A DNA stretch of 64,000 nucleotides from Clitopilus passeckerianus (taxonomy: Eukaryota > Basidiomycota > Agaricomycetes > Agaricales > Entolomataceae), in assembly GCA_944990035.1 (NCBI GenBank), contig CALYLX010000098.1:496001-560000 (forward strand), read 5' to 3'. The position numbers and the translations under genes are program-made. Below are positions 24,479 to 35,685 of this stretch, in pieces. The first letter of the stretch is position 1; every line of letters starts with the position of its first letter. The notes under the pieces are model-generated. The model had not been told where the DNA came from. It saw nothing but the letters and a program-made list of their open reading frames with translations, and did no database searches.

Positions 24479-25490
24479 ATGGCACCCAAGACTTACTGGT
24501 GGATTTCTGCTTGGTTTCTAATAACTGCTCCGGTCGTTGCTTGGGATGTGGGTTACTGCTTGATGAGGTGAGCTATTGTTTCTGGCATAGTTTGCATTCT
24601 TCGATATCTTACATTTTGAGATAGGCCTCGCTCTATGAGGGTGAGGAGACTAGCTTGGTGGTTGTTCGTATCAAAGTTCTGACAGGTGACGGATGCTTTA
24701 GGGAGGTGACCTACACTGGATTTGGAAACCGTATTCTCTCTACCAAGATGTGCGTAAACCACACCACCTTTGCGAATCAAATCGAATTCACCTAGCATAC
24801 TTGCTCACTACTTGCTCACTCGTAGGTTGACTACGTGAGTCTATCAGCTCTATCTAAAATTATCACAAAATCGATTCAATAACGACAGATCTATGGTCTC
24901 CCAGCGCTTGAGGCCAACAATGGATTCACGAGTGCTCAAGGTAAGTTTCGGCGACTCCCTCTTTCAGTTGCAGCACGTTGAAATCTCTCCTTAGCACTCC
25001 TCAACATATTTGAGACCATCCTGAACCTCATATACCTCTACTCGGCACACATCAAGGAATGGCCGCCAGCAACCCTCATTGGGTTTACCTCTGCCGCCTG
25101 CACCCTTGCTAAAACGATCCTATACGGTGCTCAAGACTATTATTGCGGCTGGTGCTCTATTGGCCACAACAAGCTCTATGACCTCGCCGTACTGTGGATT
25201 CTCCCTAACGGGTATGTTCTCTTCCTCCCATCATATCCCATCACATATCCTGTCTATCGCATTTCCTTGGAGTTACCTGATCTACGTCCACCGGACCTGA
25301 TTCAGAGCTCCTTGGTGACTTGCACTCTTGAGTCGTGAATTTGATTGAGTTGACTGACTGGCTGACGCATTTGATCTATGACAGATTTTGGATCGTTGTT
25401 CCGTCAATCATCGTTTGGACGCTTGGCAAGGATCTCGTGCAGACGATCAATCTGGCTGCTAGAGTAACAGAAGGGAAGAAAGCTCAGTGA
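24479..25490 (+). CDS. EXPERA-domain-like multipass membrane protein
   Basis: Seven exons that join in frame: 24479-24567, 24625-24640, 24702-24749, 24826-24834, 24889-24940, 24995-25211 and 25385-25490, giving about 178 residues. It starts MAPKTYWWISAWFLITAPVV and has four hydrophobic segments, near residues 8-25, 75-90, 98-116 and 135-160. Landmarks are WDVGYCLMRPRSM, GGDLHWIWKPYSLYQ, DYIYGL, and DYYCGWCSIGHN. This resembles the small fungal four-helix proteins of the EXPERA (emopamil-binding-protein-like) superfamily, whose members act on or bind sterols in the ER. That link rests on overall pattern, so the enzymatic role is uncertain. Two exons are only 16 and 9 bases long, so automated annotation may miss them. 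Confidence 0.8.
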
Positions 25491-26898
25491 AAGGGAGGAT
25501 GTGACCGATAGGTCGAGCGGATAGATGCCCGTAGAGAGGTTGCAGGATGGACGCGTCGATATTGTGGTGACGTTGAATGATATTCCATAGTTTCGTGTCC
25601 GCCTTGATACCCCCAGACTTAATGAAAGATAGTCCTACATGACACTTGGATGTCACGAAAGGTCTCGCTTACCCGACAGCCTTGCCCGAGTCCATCCCAT
25701 GACGGTCTTCAGAAGCAGTTGCTTCATCAGCTTCAGACCTCAAGCAACCCATGACTTGAGTTATCATTGATGTGCGTTTTCATAGTCAACTTCATCCCTC
25801 CATCATCTACTTGTAACACCCACATGTTCCATTTATCGCGACCAGATTACGACCCAAAGACCCTTTGATTCTCATATTATTTAAACATCATTACAGGAGC
25901 TGTTCAAATATCACCTCGGTGACGGGACGTGTGATAGTCGCGTGCCCGAGTTGAACGAACAATGTTTCTATCTCGTCCATCCCTGAAGGTGCGATAACGA
26001 AGGCCTTGACATCTCTATCTGTAACTACATTGACTGTCCTTGACCTGTAAGGCACTTCCTCGGAAAGACTTGGATTTGCAGGTCGAGGTCACAGGACTCT
26101 ATTCGTTGACCATTGCCCCCTTGCGAACCTTATTTATTTTGTATTCATCTGTCATTTTATATCCGTCTGTGCCCATAGTAGCGGCTACCGAAAAGCCGAT
26201 GGATGCTCCTGAGAGTCGTTAGGACTTTTTCATCAGTGTGAAATTTGGATACGGCTCCTGTCCATGCGTGACCTGCCCTCAAGGATTACTCATGCGCAGC
26301 TGCCGCTGTAGCCTCAAAAGCTGTAGCTCGTGTAGAAGCCGTTCCATGACCCGTTTGTGTTTAATTAGCGGTTGGTGGAGTAGCAAACTCTCGCGGAGCA
26401 TCTCGTCCACGGAACAGGTTGGAAGTTCTGCGTGGAAATGACGCCTCCTGATTGGTTGATCGGCTGAGATCAGGCTGTTTACAGATATTTACCGGAAGCT
26501 TTAGCTGTGGCAATACAGCCGAATACAGCCGTCATTTGCCTTGAACTTTGTCAACATCTCTACAGGTCGAGTTTCCACACTCGTGCGATATCTGTCTAGG
26601 TTCGATAACCCCTGGTTGAAGTCTATCTCTTGGCTGAAAGATATTGAGAAAACAGAGTTTGAAGGACCTGGAGTATCGGAGAGAACAAGACCTTTTGGAA
26701 TTTTCTCGAGCGCATTTTTTACAATTCTTTCTCCCGATCGTAAAGTTGTCCAGATGTTGAGGAAACTCGCTCTGCTTCTGCATGGGCTCGGTCGTTGACG
26801 GTGCACCCATTCGCGCACTTACGCACGGGAGAACCTCTTCTTCATGTGCTTCCGCAAGAGAGTGGGTGTGGCCCCTCCGCCTGAGCTTCTGATTCCGA
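25491..26898. other. Stretch without a supported gene
   Basis: Minus strand 26280-26440 stays open and reads MLRESLLLHQPLIKHKRVME with a Leu/Gln-rich helix after it, about 40 residues, a possible fragment. Plus 26541-26798 (85 residues, with WLKSISWLKDIEKTEFEG) is open, as is the opposite strand. No family recognised. Confidence 0.3.
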
Positions 26899-27271
26899 AT
26901 GCTTGATTTGCGAAGCGTCGAGCCGTTCCCTCAGCTTGGAAAGACTCTTAGAACAACTGCTGTTGGTGGCGTTGCAGTGCCACGACGGATGCCATCTCAA
27001 GGTGGTAAGTACTTAGTCCATGCTCGTCCTTCCCTGATTCTTGTGCTTTGCAATCCTGTCCATGTTAATCTACAATGAACCCATTCACTAACATCTCAAC
27101 GGTACAGGTTCACACAGTGCCGCCGGCCTCGCCCACTATACCCGTATTATTATCGATGTCGATAACGCTCGCATTCTGCTGCCAGTGACTCAGAATTGTC
27201 TGTGCGATCCGAAGATTGTACTCGAAGGGAGCATTTCGGAGGTTGACGCACGGATATGGACTTGGACATGA
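26899..27271 (+). CDS. Possible small two-exon gene, 89 residues
   Basis: ATG at 26899 opens MLDLRSVEPFPQLGKTLRTT. A GTAAGT donor after 27004 and an ACAG acceptor at 27107 join in frame to a second exon reading HSAAGLAHYTRIIIDVDNAR and ending at the TGA at 27269-27271. The precise phase match at a good donor and acceptor is the main support. No domain recognised, and it could be a fragment of a longer gene. Confidence 0.4.
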
Positions 27272-27515
27272 ATTTTCGTCATGGCTATCATGTGAGTATG
27301 GGCTGTGGTGCTTCTACCTAGCTTACGAAGATCACCCAGGCTTCTGTAAATCCTGACTATCGCCGGACCTATTCCCGGACACGGCACAAACCAGGACGTT
27401 CTGTTCGCTGTGACTTTGCAGGAACTGTGCAATTACTGGAGCTTCTGGAGCGCTCCCCTTTTCTAGATTGGCCGTACCTGCCTGCCTTACCCGACGATAT
27501 ACCTCATAAACCCTT

Positions 27516-28778
27516 TTGGAATCCAACATGGACAAACAACGTCAGAACTACAAATATCGCCTTCGGTCATCCTGGATTAACCCATCCACCGATATGACTC
27601 TTGCAATGACTTCTACGAATCAGAGGTCCTCAATACCTTCAACAACCACGACCACCGATATGTTCATTCCTCTCGAGATCATCGATCTCATCCTCGACTA
27701 CCTTCATTCAGATCTCCAAACACTTTCCGCTTGCAGTCTTGTATGCAAGTCGTGGTTTCCCTCGGCTAGGTACCACCTATTTGCGGATACCAGCTTGGAC
27801 GACCAGAACGCGTACTCCTTCGTCCGTGTCCTTCACACTGAACACTCAACTATCCCCCGCTTCATCACGCGCATCGCAGCGAAGGATACCTGTGAGACTG
27901 GTCGATGGTTGCCCACAGTCTTCCCATGTCTCTCAAGACTACCATCCCTTACATCAATCTCGATCATTTCCACCTTCGAGACCTGCTTCACGGAAACAAC
28001 CTTGTTTGCCCTGGGAACGTTCGACAACCTACTCGAGTTGAACCTTTCCGAGTGTGCGTTTAGCGATTTCACGCAGGTACAAGAGCTCTTGTGCTCGCTG
28101 CCTTCTCTTGAGCGCCTTCACCTCGAAGCGGATTGGCCTGAACCTGTTAAGGTTGTGTCCACGGACGTTTCCCCTTCTCCCCACCTTCGCGAGCTATACC
28201 TCCGCTGCGAAGCAACCCGCATCTTGGAGTGGTTCCTCATGATGCCTAATATGGCACCCGTTGAGAAGCTCACTCTACACGGCATTGATTCGTTCGACCT
28301 CCCTATCGTCGTTCGTTATCTTGAAGCTCTAGGCCCCTCCTTGACACATCTCACCATCTTCCCCTCTGGCAGACTTTATGGTCCGTATTTCCCCCGCATT
28401 GCCCACGTATTCAAGGTTCTAATCTTGTCCTCTCTATTTCCAGATGCACTTTGTTCCCAAGTCAATCTATCAATACACCCCAACCTCAAATATCTCAAGC
28501 TCGTGATTGATTGCGACAGTCACAACCTGCTGATGGCACGCGACCTGCTTGCGCAGAGCAACTCGACTTCCTTCGAAGAGTTGGAACTTTCGTTCTACTC
28601 TATTCGCCAAGCGTCCAAGACAGCTGACCAGTGGGCCACTCTCGACGCGCTCCTGGCAAAGCCTCAGTTCGCGTCGCTAAGCCGGGTAACTGTATCAGCT
28701 ATGATTGCTGCCAGCTTAGCAAGACAAACACTGCCCCAGTGTGAAAGTCGTGGTATCCTGCGCATCCAAAGTCAGTGA
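27516..28778 (+). CDS. F-box protein with leucine-rich repeats
   Basis: Single open frame of 420 residues. An F-box lies at about residues 49-90 (MFIPLEIIDLILDYLHSDLQ then LSACSLVCKSWFPSARYHLF), followed by irregular Leu-rich segments such as FDNLLELNLSECAF, LERLHLEADW and NLKYLKLVIDCD. Basidiomycete genomes hold large families of such proteins, which are presumed substrate adaptors of SCF ubiquitin ligases that bind Skp1 through the F-box. The Thr-rich first 45 residues may lie upstream of the true start. An initiation at the later Met (MFIPLE) is possible. The substrate cannot be told from sequence. Confidence 0.85.
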   Translation: MESNMDKQRQNYKYRLRSSWINPSTDMTLAMTSTNQRSSIPSTTTTTDMFIPLEIIDLILDYLHSDLQTLSACSLVCKSWFPSARYHLFADTSLDDQNAYSFVRVLHTEHSTIPRFITRIAAKDTCETGRWLPTVFPCLSRLPSLTSISIISTFETCFTETTLFALGTFDNLLELNLSECAFSDFTQVQELLCSLPSLERLHLEADWPEPVKVVSTDVSPSPHLRELYLRCEATRILEWFLMMPNMAPVEKLTLHGIDSFDLPIVVRYLEALGPSLTHLTIFPSGRLYGPYFPRIAHVFKVLILSSLFPDALCSQVNLSIHPNLKYLKLVIDCDSHNLLMARDLLAQSNSTSFEELELSFYSIRQASKTADQWATLDALLAKPQFASLSRVTVSAMIAASLARQTLPQCESRGILRIQSQ

Positions 28779-29914
28779 TGCGGCAGGTGGCGGCGGTCTC
28801 CTCTCCCCAGCTCTTTTTTTGTCCTCTCCCTTCCCAAGTCTACCCTGAATGACGACGCGATACTGCCATACGACCTTTTACGACGAACTTCTTACGACAA
28901 GCATACCCCTTCCCATTGGACATAGCATATACCCCATCGTCGATCTCGCTGGACTTCATTAGGACTTCAATATACCTTTATTTCTACTGTATCATTAGGT
29001 TTCATTGGGCGCTGTATATTAGTATCAGTGGAATAACACTCGATTTGTTTGACTTGAATCACGTTACAGCCTCAGAGTTTGCGTGCACACACTGTGCGCA
29101 GTTCGATGGACCCCATGGAGAAAAGGCTTGCATGGGGATAGATTGGATTCGACAACAAAAACGGACGAACTTCCTGCGGTCAAGGATTATGAGCCTTACA
29201 TACATCTGAGCAGCTTCTTCAAGAGTGCGCGTGACTTGCAAGCACAGGCGGCACTCTGTTTACTCATGAGCGTCGGATTCAGAATTCGGGTTTGCGTGGA
29301 CAACAAAGAACGGCCAACGTGAACCTCTCCGTAAATTTTCGGGCCTTTTTCCTTCTGGAATTTTGGAGTCAAGTATGTTGTTACTGCCGAACTGCACCCA
29401 CGAATCAGACGGGCACCGGGTGAGAGCCCTCAAAAAAAGCCTATAAATTTATTGAATATATTCCTGGTTTTTCTCATAGGATCACCCTCTTGGGTTTACC
29501 TTTCAACAGCTCCAAATGAGATGGGGGATTATCACGATGTTTTGCCGCCATGGCTCCAGTAGTGAATGTGTAGATCCCGAACCCCCATTGCGTATGCGCA
29601 TGCATTAGCGAGGAGAGACTGAACAATTAGCAAAAATCAGCAGATTCCTTCAATGCGAATATGATTTGCTAACATGCGATGCCAGACACATATCAGAATA
29701 ATTGAATTTGGATCCAGTGACTACTTGTCCAGAGTTAGCGAGATGGATAGTGACACAACTGTGCTTGGCATAGATAGCAATAACCATAAGTGAAGTGAAG
29801 CTTGACAAAACGACGATGATGCCAAAGTCCCGTTCAAATCCGTGAAAAATATCAAAGATAAACGAAAGGAAGGTCGGTCCGGATCCACAGAACGACTACT
29901 ACACAAAGAACACA
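28779..29914. other. Intergenic, no gene seen
   Basis: Contains the 3' flank of the F-box gene and of the methyltransferase gene (they converge). Short frames only (plus 28916-29209, minus 29721-29960). Nothing recognised. Confidence 0.4.
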
Positions 29915-32300
29915 TTATACCCTGACCCACCCTCGACAAGCTGGGCTGCCGCACCAACAATCACGCGCGCCCTTCGGTCTGCCGCCTTTCTGCTTGCCTT
30001 TCTTTTTACCACGAGCCTGTTCTGCAACAAGCTTGGCTGCTTTCGGGTCATAGTCGAAGGTGAACTCAGTGCCGGCTGGAATATCTCTGATGGCGTAATA
30101 TGCATGGTATGGTTGGTTCGTCTAAAGGTGGGCCACCTGAACAATGAAGGTCACGGCAAACAGGGGGAAAGACTCACGCCAGGGATGGTATCATACACGA
30201 CAGAATAAACGGAAAGGTTTGGGGAGCAGGAGTGACTGCATTGAGGCTGTCAGTCGGATCTAGGCTGTTGAACAGGATTTTACCCACTTTATGAAACGGG
30301 TCCAGTTTCCTAGAAAACAATAGATTGGTAAAAGCGCTTCTCAGGGAAGGCTCAAAGTTCAACACACCAATATCTGCTGAATCCACACTATAAGCATTTC
30401 CTTCCGAGTTGTCATCGTCGTCGAGGTTCTCGTTTCCATCCAGGTCGAAGCAATATGAGCTCTGTAAGTGTGTATCCCGGTTTCTAGCAATAGCTTCATG
30501 TTAGTGCTGGAATTCACCGGCACGCGGGGGTAGTACATACAGAAGCAGCCTATCCGGCAAGGACATTAGATCAGAAGCATTCACGTATTCGGGAAGTACA
30601 TACCCAGCATATGTGCCAAGGACTCTTCCTCGGTCAATGTCCACTGAGGCGCGCACGCCCCATCCGCATCTCTCAGTCTTGAATATTTCCAACGGAAATG
30701 CGCGCGGCCGCTGCGCGACTCGATTGGGGCAGTCGCCGTCACACTCGCAATACTGACGGCCTGAATAAGTCGCGAATGGGCGTCATGAGTTGAGGAAACT
30801 TCACCTCGTTACATTCTATAACTTCGATCCCATTGGGCACATTAAAGGCGAAAAGGCCCTGAGGTAGGGGGTAAGCTAGGAAGGTATTCGGTGAATGAGA
30901 CGACACCTACGTTTTCATAAGCAAATATACGATCTTCATCTTCCATGAGTTCAGATGGGCCTTGACAATCGCAGGTATTTGCATCACCACAATGTTCGCA
31001 GTCACAACGGATATACAAGTCCTTCTCCTTCGTGAAATCTTCAATATCACTCGCACTATAGGTGGTCAGCATCCAGGCAAATGGCGGGCGACCTTGATCT
31101 CGAACTCACTAAACATATCCCGATTCCATATACCTGAAATTCAACGGCAGTGGTGGCACCTCTTCGTCATCTACTTCATTTATCAGTACTATTTCAGCAG
31201 CGCCGCTCTCCATCGCTATCGATGTCCATGCTTCGGCCAGTTGTCTCCTCCTATTCTAGTGTCAGACTAGCGCACACAACAAGCACTCTGTATCTTACAA
31301 TGATTTCCTTGGGTTTGTTGCTTGTGGGCGTGTTTGTAAGGATCGTTGAGGACGAGCGGAAGGTGACCTGCTCGGAGTCAAAGGTTGATATTGACGAGGT
31401 GGAGACGGCTCTGGGGCAATACGTTTCCCCTTTCCTTTCCCTTTGGAAGCGGATGAGGTGGAGGCGGTGGAATACGGAGGTGTGATGTACCTGTTGGATG
31501 ATGAGGCAGCGGCCTTGCTAAGAGAAGCCGAACGGCTCTCCCGGGGTCGTCCTGGTAGAGAGATGACAGACGGCGAACCTGATGGGCTGGTGATGCTTTG
31601 CCTAGAACTGGAGGCAACAGGAAGCTCTATCTCGGGTGAAACAGCTCGCACTCGCTTGTGTGGTCGCGAAGATGGCCCAACATCGTTGCGCTGGGAGTCA
31701 GCGGCTACCTCAGCCCAGTATTCCTCATCGAGCTTTCGTTTTGCCTCAGTGTAGCTGGGAGGAGGATCATTTTCAAGTCTGTCGATTTTTTCTTTGTAGG
31801 CCTGAGCTCGCAGCCGGGTTTCAATATTTTGAACATCTGTGGTTGACCACAACGTGATACTCGTTGATTGTTTTGCACATGTGTTGCGCCACTGGGTTTG
31901 GAGTTTCTTCCAGGCTGCATAGTCGTGCGGATCAACCAATCCATTGTCCCAAGTGGTGTTTGTTCCATCCGCACGCTTCCAACTCGGCCATCTTGCTTCG
32001 TATCTGTAGTTATTGCCATGTTAACACAATCAACAGACAAGGCAGAGATCTGCTCGAACACACCGGACTTCACCATCACCATCAACCTCTTCACCGATGA
32101 TCTCAACGTTCCACTTCCCATCTGCGTTTCCTCCTTCTGCTTCGTCAAAGTCCTCCACTGGTGACTCTGGCCGAAGCCAAAGCGAGTCGAGGTAAGCCGG
32201 GTCCCGTTCTTCGATGAGTTCAAAGTCGCTGCCTTCGCTAGATTCCCCTGAACTCGAATGTTCTGATTCTGATTCTGATTCTGAAAACCTGTTGCTTGCT
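29915..32300 (-). CDS. Chromo-SET histone H3 lysine-9 methyltransferase (Clr4/SUV39 type)
   Basis: Multi-exon gene. An acidic Ser-Glu run (about 32285) leads into a chromodomain split by one intron (WNVEIIGEE, then YEARWPSWKR and TTWDNGLVDPHDYAAWKKL). A long basic, Ser-rich linker follows. The pre-SET region has CDCEHCGDANTCDC and CECDGDCPNR. The SET domain has ERCGWGVRA, RGRVLGTYAG, GNWTRFINHSCSPN and TEFTFDYD, and the post-SET is CWCGSPAC just before the TAA at 29915-29917. The NHSCSPN, Tyr-containing FDYD and three-cysteine post-SET are the catalytic and zinc-binding hallmarks, and all are present. Clr4/SUV39 enzymes deposit H3K9 methylation for heterochromatin. The 5' end is unresolved: an in-frame TGA lies just upstream of the Ser-Glu run, so a first exon must be joined from about 32300-32900. 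It is divergent from the ankyrin gene. Confidence 0.9.
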
Positions 32301-32940
32301 CTGAGTTCAATTCAATCACGTGTAGGTAGAGAAGGGCCTACATTCCCCGCAAGTTGCAGCTCTTGAATACCACCAAGTTGAAAGTCTATGGGACAATGCA
32401 AGTCACTGCTGCTTCAAGACAGTGCTTCAAGTTATTTAGTTAGCCCTCGCCATCAAGCAAGGTTGTGTTTTCATATCACGTGAATCACGTGGCAGAACGC
32501 GCCCTACCTCGACGACGCGTTTCATGGCTATTCGTATCTTTCTTTCTTCATTCTCGGGCTGTTATCTGCTTCAGCCGCTATCCAGCGAGGTCGGTTTACC
32601 CCGATATTCTCCAAAGCTGTCATTTATGGCTATAGCTTGCGCCTGGGCAAAGGCACATGCATTCAAGATGCGAAACGTCTTTCAATAGCCTATCCCAGCT
32701 GCAATTGAGGATAACTGGCCGCTATTCTGATGAGTAGCTCTGTTTTCCTAGTACTAGTGGCAGGCAATGCAGACCCTTGAAAGCAATGGTTCTCAAACGC
32801 CATCGGAACCCACATCCGAGTTGGTTCTCACGCCTCATTCGAGGCCAGGCGCCAAGCTTCGACTCGGCGTTCCGTCGCAGATCAACCCATTCCCTCAGTA
32901 CACTTAACGACCTGAACCGCTATTGCTTGAATTTTATTCC

Positions 32941-34762
32941 ATGTCAAGTATCAACCTTCACTCAAACACCATAAATAGCGGAAGGGATATCAATATAACG
33001 ACCAATTACGCTGCCAGAGATGTTGTTAACAATCACCAATATTATTCTGAGTTGCCTACAATCAAAGGTAAACGAGGGATATTCCACGCCATGGATGGCT
33101 TGGTTAACTGTGTTGGTTCAGTAGATCTCTCCCAGAAGCCTAGATCCCTTAATGGCTCTGGCGTATGGCTCAGGCACGGTTCCCGAGTACGTACTTATTC
33201 TAATTCTGATGCTCAGATTATAATCTCTTAATACTCTTCTTTATACGCAGCTTTTCCTCGAAGCATGTCGGGAGAGCGACATAGATCATGCTAAGGAGCT
33301 CTTAGAATATGTCACAAATATCAACCATATCGACGCCGACTCGGGCAACAAAACCGCCCTGCTCTTCGCTACAGAGGCTGGCTGTACCGAGCTCGTCGAG
33401 CTCTTACTTGCTCAACCTGGCCTTAATGTCAATGCTCAAGATAAATTTGGAAACACTGCTCTTATCCTGGCATCACAGAAGGGTTATCTCAACATCGTGA
33501 AGATGTTACTCAACGTTCCAGGCGTGGTACTTGATGGGATGGATGAACGAGGAAATACCGCCTTCTTGTGGGCTGCCCGGCATGGGCACACAGCCATTGT
33601 ACAGCTATTTCTCGAACGACCGGACGTCCAAATAGCAATCAATACAAGAAATGGACACGGCAGCACCGCTCTTACTATGGCGTCAGAATACGGATATACC
33701 GAGGTCGTACAAATGTTGCTTGAATATCAGAACCTGGCGGTCAACTCGAAGGACAACGACGGTGACACAGGTCTTATTGTGGCAGCATGGAAAGGACACG
33801 TCGATATTGTACAGATGCTCCTTGGCCACCCTAAACTCAATATCAACGCGCAGAGGAACGGTGGTGAAACTGCTTTGGCCTGGGCGTCGTTCGAAGGACA
33901 TATAGCGGTCGTAGAGCTGTTACTGAGTCAACCTCAGATTGCTCTCAACTTGAAGACCAAACTTGGAGATACTCTTCTTCTCCTCGCTTCGAGTCAGGCC
34001 CATGTTGACATCGTACGGCTTCTCGTTAACCGTGAGACTGTCGATCTCAATGCACAAAATAAACGAGGCGACACTCCACTCATCTTAGCAGGACATGGCG
34101 GGCACACGGCAGTCGTAGAGCTCTTATTGAGCCAACGACGTGTTTTGCTCAACATGAAAAACGAAGAGGGAAGCACAGCTCTCCTCCCTGCGGCATTCAA
34201 AGGTCAAGTCGAGGCTATGCGATTGCTCCTCAATCACGAAGATGTCAGCATCAACGTTCAAAACAAGTTAGGGGATACAGCACTCACCCTTGCTTCATCC
34301 CAAGGGCGCGTAGAGGCTGTAGAACTGCTTCTCAAGCAACCTCAGATTGCCGCAAACATGAAGAATGGTGCAGGAGCCACGGCGCTTCTTCTCGCCGCAC
34401 GAAAAGGTCACGCCGAAGTTGTACGGCTGCTACTCGATCATTCTAGCATCGACATCAACCTGCACGGGGGAGACGGATCTACACCTCTCACCGAAGCATG
34501 CTACCATGGCCACACAAAAGTTGTGAGGCTCCTACTCGGTCAACCAAACGTTTCACTCAATACAATAACGGATAATGGAGCAACGGCTCTTATAATGGCA
34601 TCGTTAGAGGACCACCTCGACATTGTACGCCTACTTCTCGATAATGGCGGCGTTGACCTCAACATACGCACGAATCTCGGAAATACCGCGTTATCGGTTG
34701 CGGTTAAGGAAGAAAATACTGCGATAGAGAAATTATTACGTGACCGGGGAGCCGTGTACTAG
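32941..34762 (+). CDS. Ankyrin-repeat protein with Asn-rich N-terminal motif
   Basis: Two exons, 32941-33186 and 33251-34762, joined in frame at GTACGT and CGCAG, about 585 residues. The start at 32941 opens MSSINLHSNTINSGRDINIT, an Asn/Ile/Gly-rich segment resembling the leader of the NACHT-WD40 protein. After a linker of about 60 residues come some 13-14 ankyrin repeats of 34 residues (for example GDTPLILAGHGGHTAVVELL). No NTPase or enzymatic domain is present. Proteins made only of ankyrin repeats mediate binding. Inference: it may be a partner or stripped-down relative of the STAND receptors in this window. Confidence 0.85.
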
Positions 34763-35685
34763 CGACACAGTCTGAGTCATTACGGCTTGTAAATAAGTGC
34801 ATTTCCCAAGTATCTAGTTTTCTCAGGTTTGCTGACGTGGGATATAGCCTGAGGGTAGATGCTCAAGCGCCTGTATAGGATCATTGTCTTAGATTCGGTG
34901 GAAGAATAGAGAAGGGAGGTAGATCGTATCGCGAAGACAAGCGGAGTGCAAGTCTTTAAGAGGTAACGGCCATTAGTCAAGTAGGAGGGGCTCCTAAGCC
35001 TCGTATCCAAACTCATTTACTTGGTGGCAGCATAGCCATGGTGTAATATTAGCATGTAGTTGGTGTTCACGATCATGATTAATTGTGGAATGCTTCACAC
35101 TCCATTTTTGGGCTTCTTCGTTATACTGTTGTCTAGAGCTTAGAAGATTATCTAGCAACGGGCTTCAGCGGGTGAGATTTACGATCATGGCATATAAGAG
35201 GTAAGTTCCCTCATTCTTGCGTTATGAATGGGCGCTTAGTACTCATGGTGATTGGCTTGCTCGAAATTCTGAAATCGAGAAACGCCGAGTCATGTGATCT
35301 GGACGCCCTTTTGCTTCACCCACGACAATCCAAGCTCGGTTGGGACCACGGAGATTGAAGCATGCCTCTTCTCTTGAAGCAACCACACAACTTACAACCG
35401 AGATAAGAGGGTTATATGGCTGGAGATTTGCTTGCATCAAACGGAGTAAAATTTCCCAGAAGTGTCTGGACAATGCGGGGCCAAGATGTGCACAGTTTGC
35501 ATACTTCTGATCTGAATTGGACAGAAGTTTACGACAACTATGGCATAACCTTACTGTCTCCCCATTTCAATTGACAGCAATCAACGTGGCGATAACAAAT
35601 ATTTCGGCGCTCCCATTAGCCACTATCGCTTCTTATTCTATCTCTCATCCTACCTCTGGCCAACTCACTCCCTAATCGGTGAGAT
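34763..35685. other. Intergenic before the P450
   Basis: Short minus-strand frames (34780-35016, 35243-35473) with no recognised domain. The last 200 bases are the probable P450 promoter. Confidence 0.4.

Noticed and set aside
28410..28446. 37-base intron in the F-box gene (GTATTC to TTCCAG)
   Set aside because: Removing it shifts the frame, while reading through keeps the leucine-rich repeats in frame.
31705..32319. 204-residue minus-strand frame overlapping the methyltransferase
   Set aside because: The chromodomain is in another frame, interrupted by an intron. The long frame reads low-complexity sequence through the intron.
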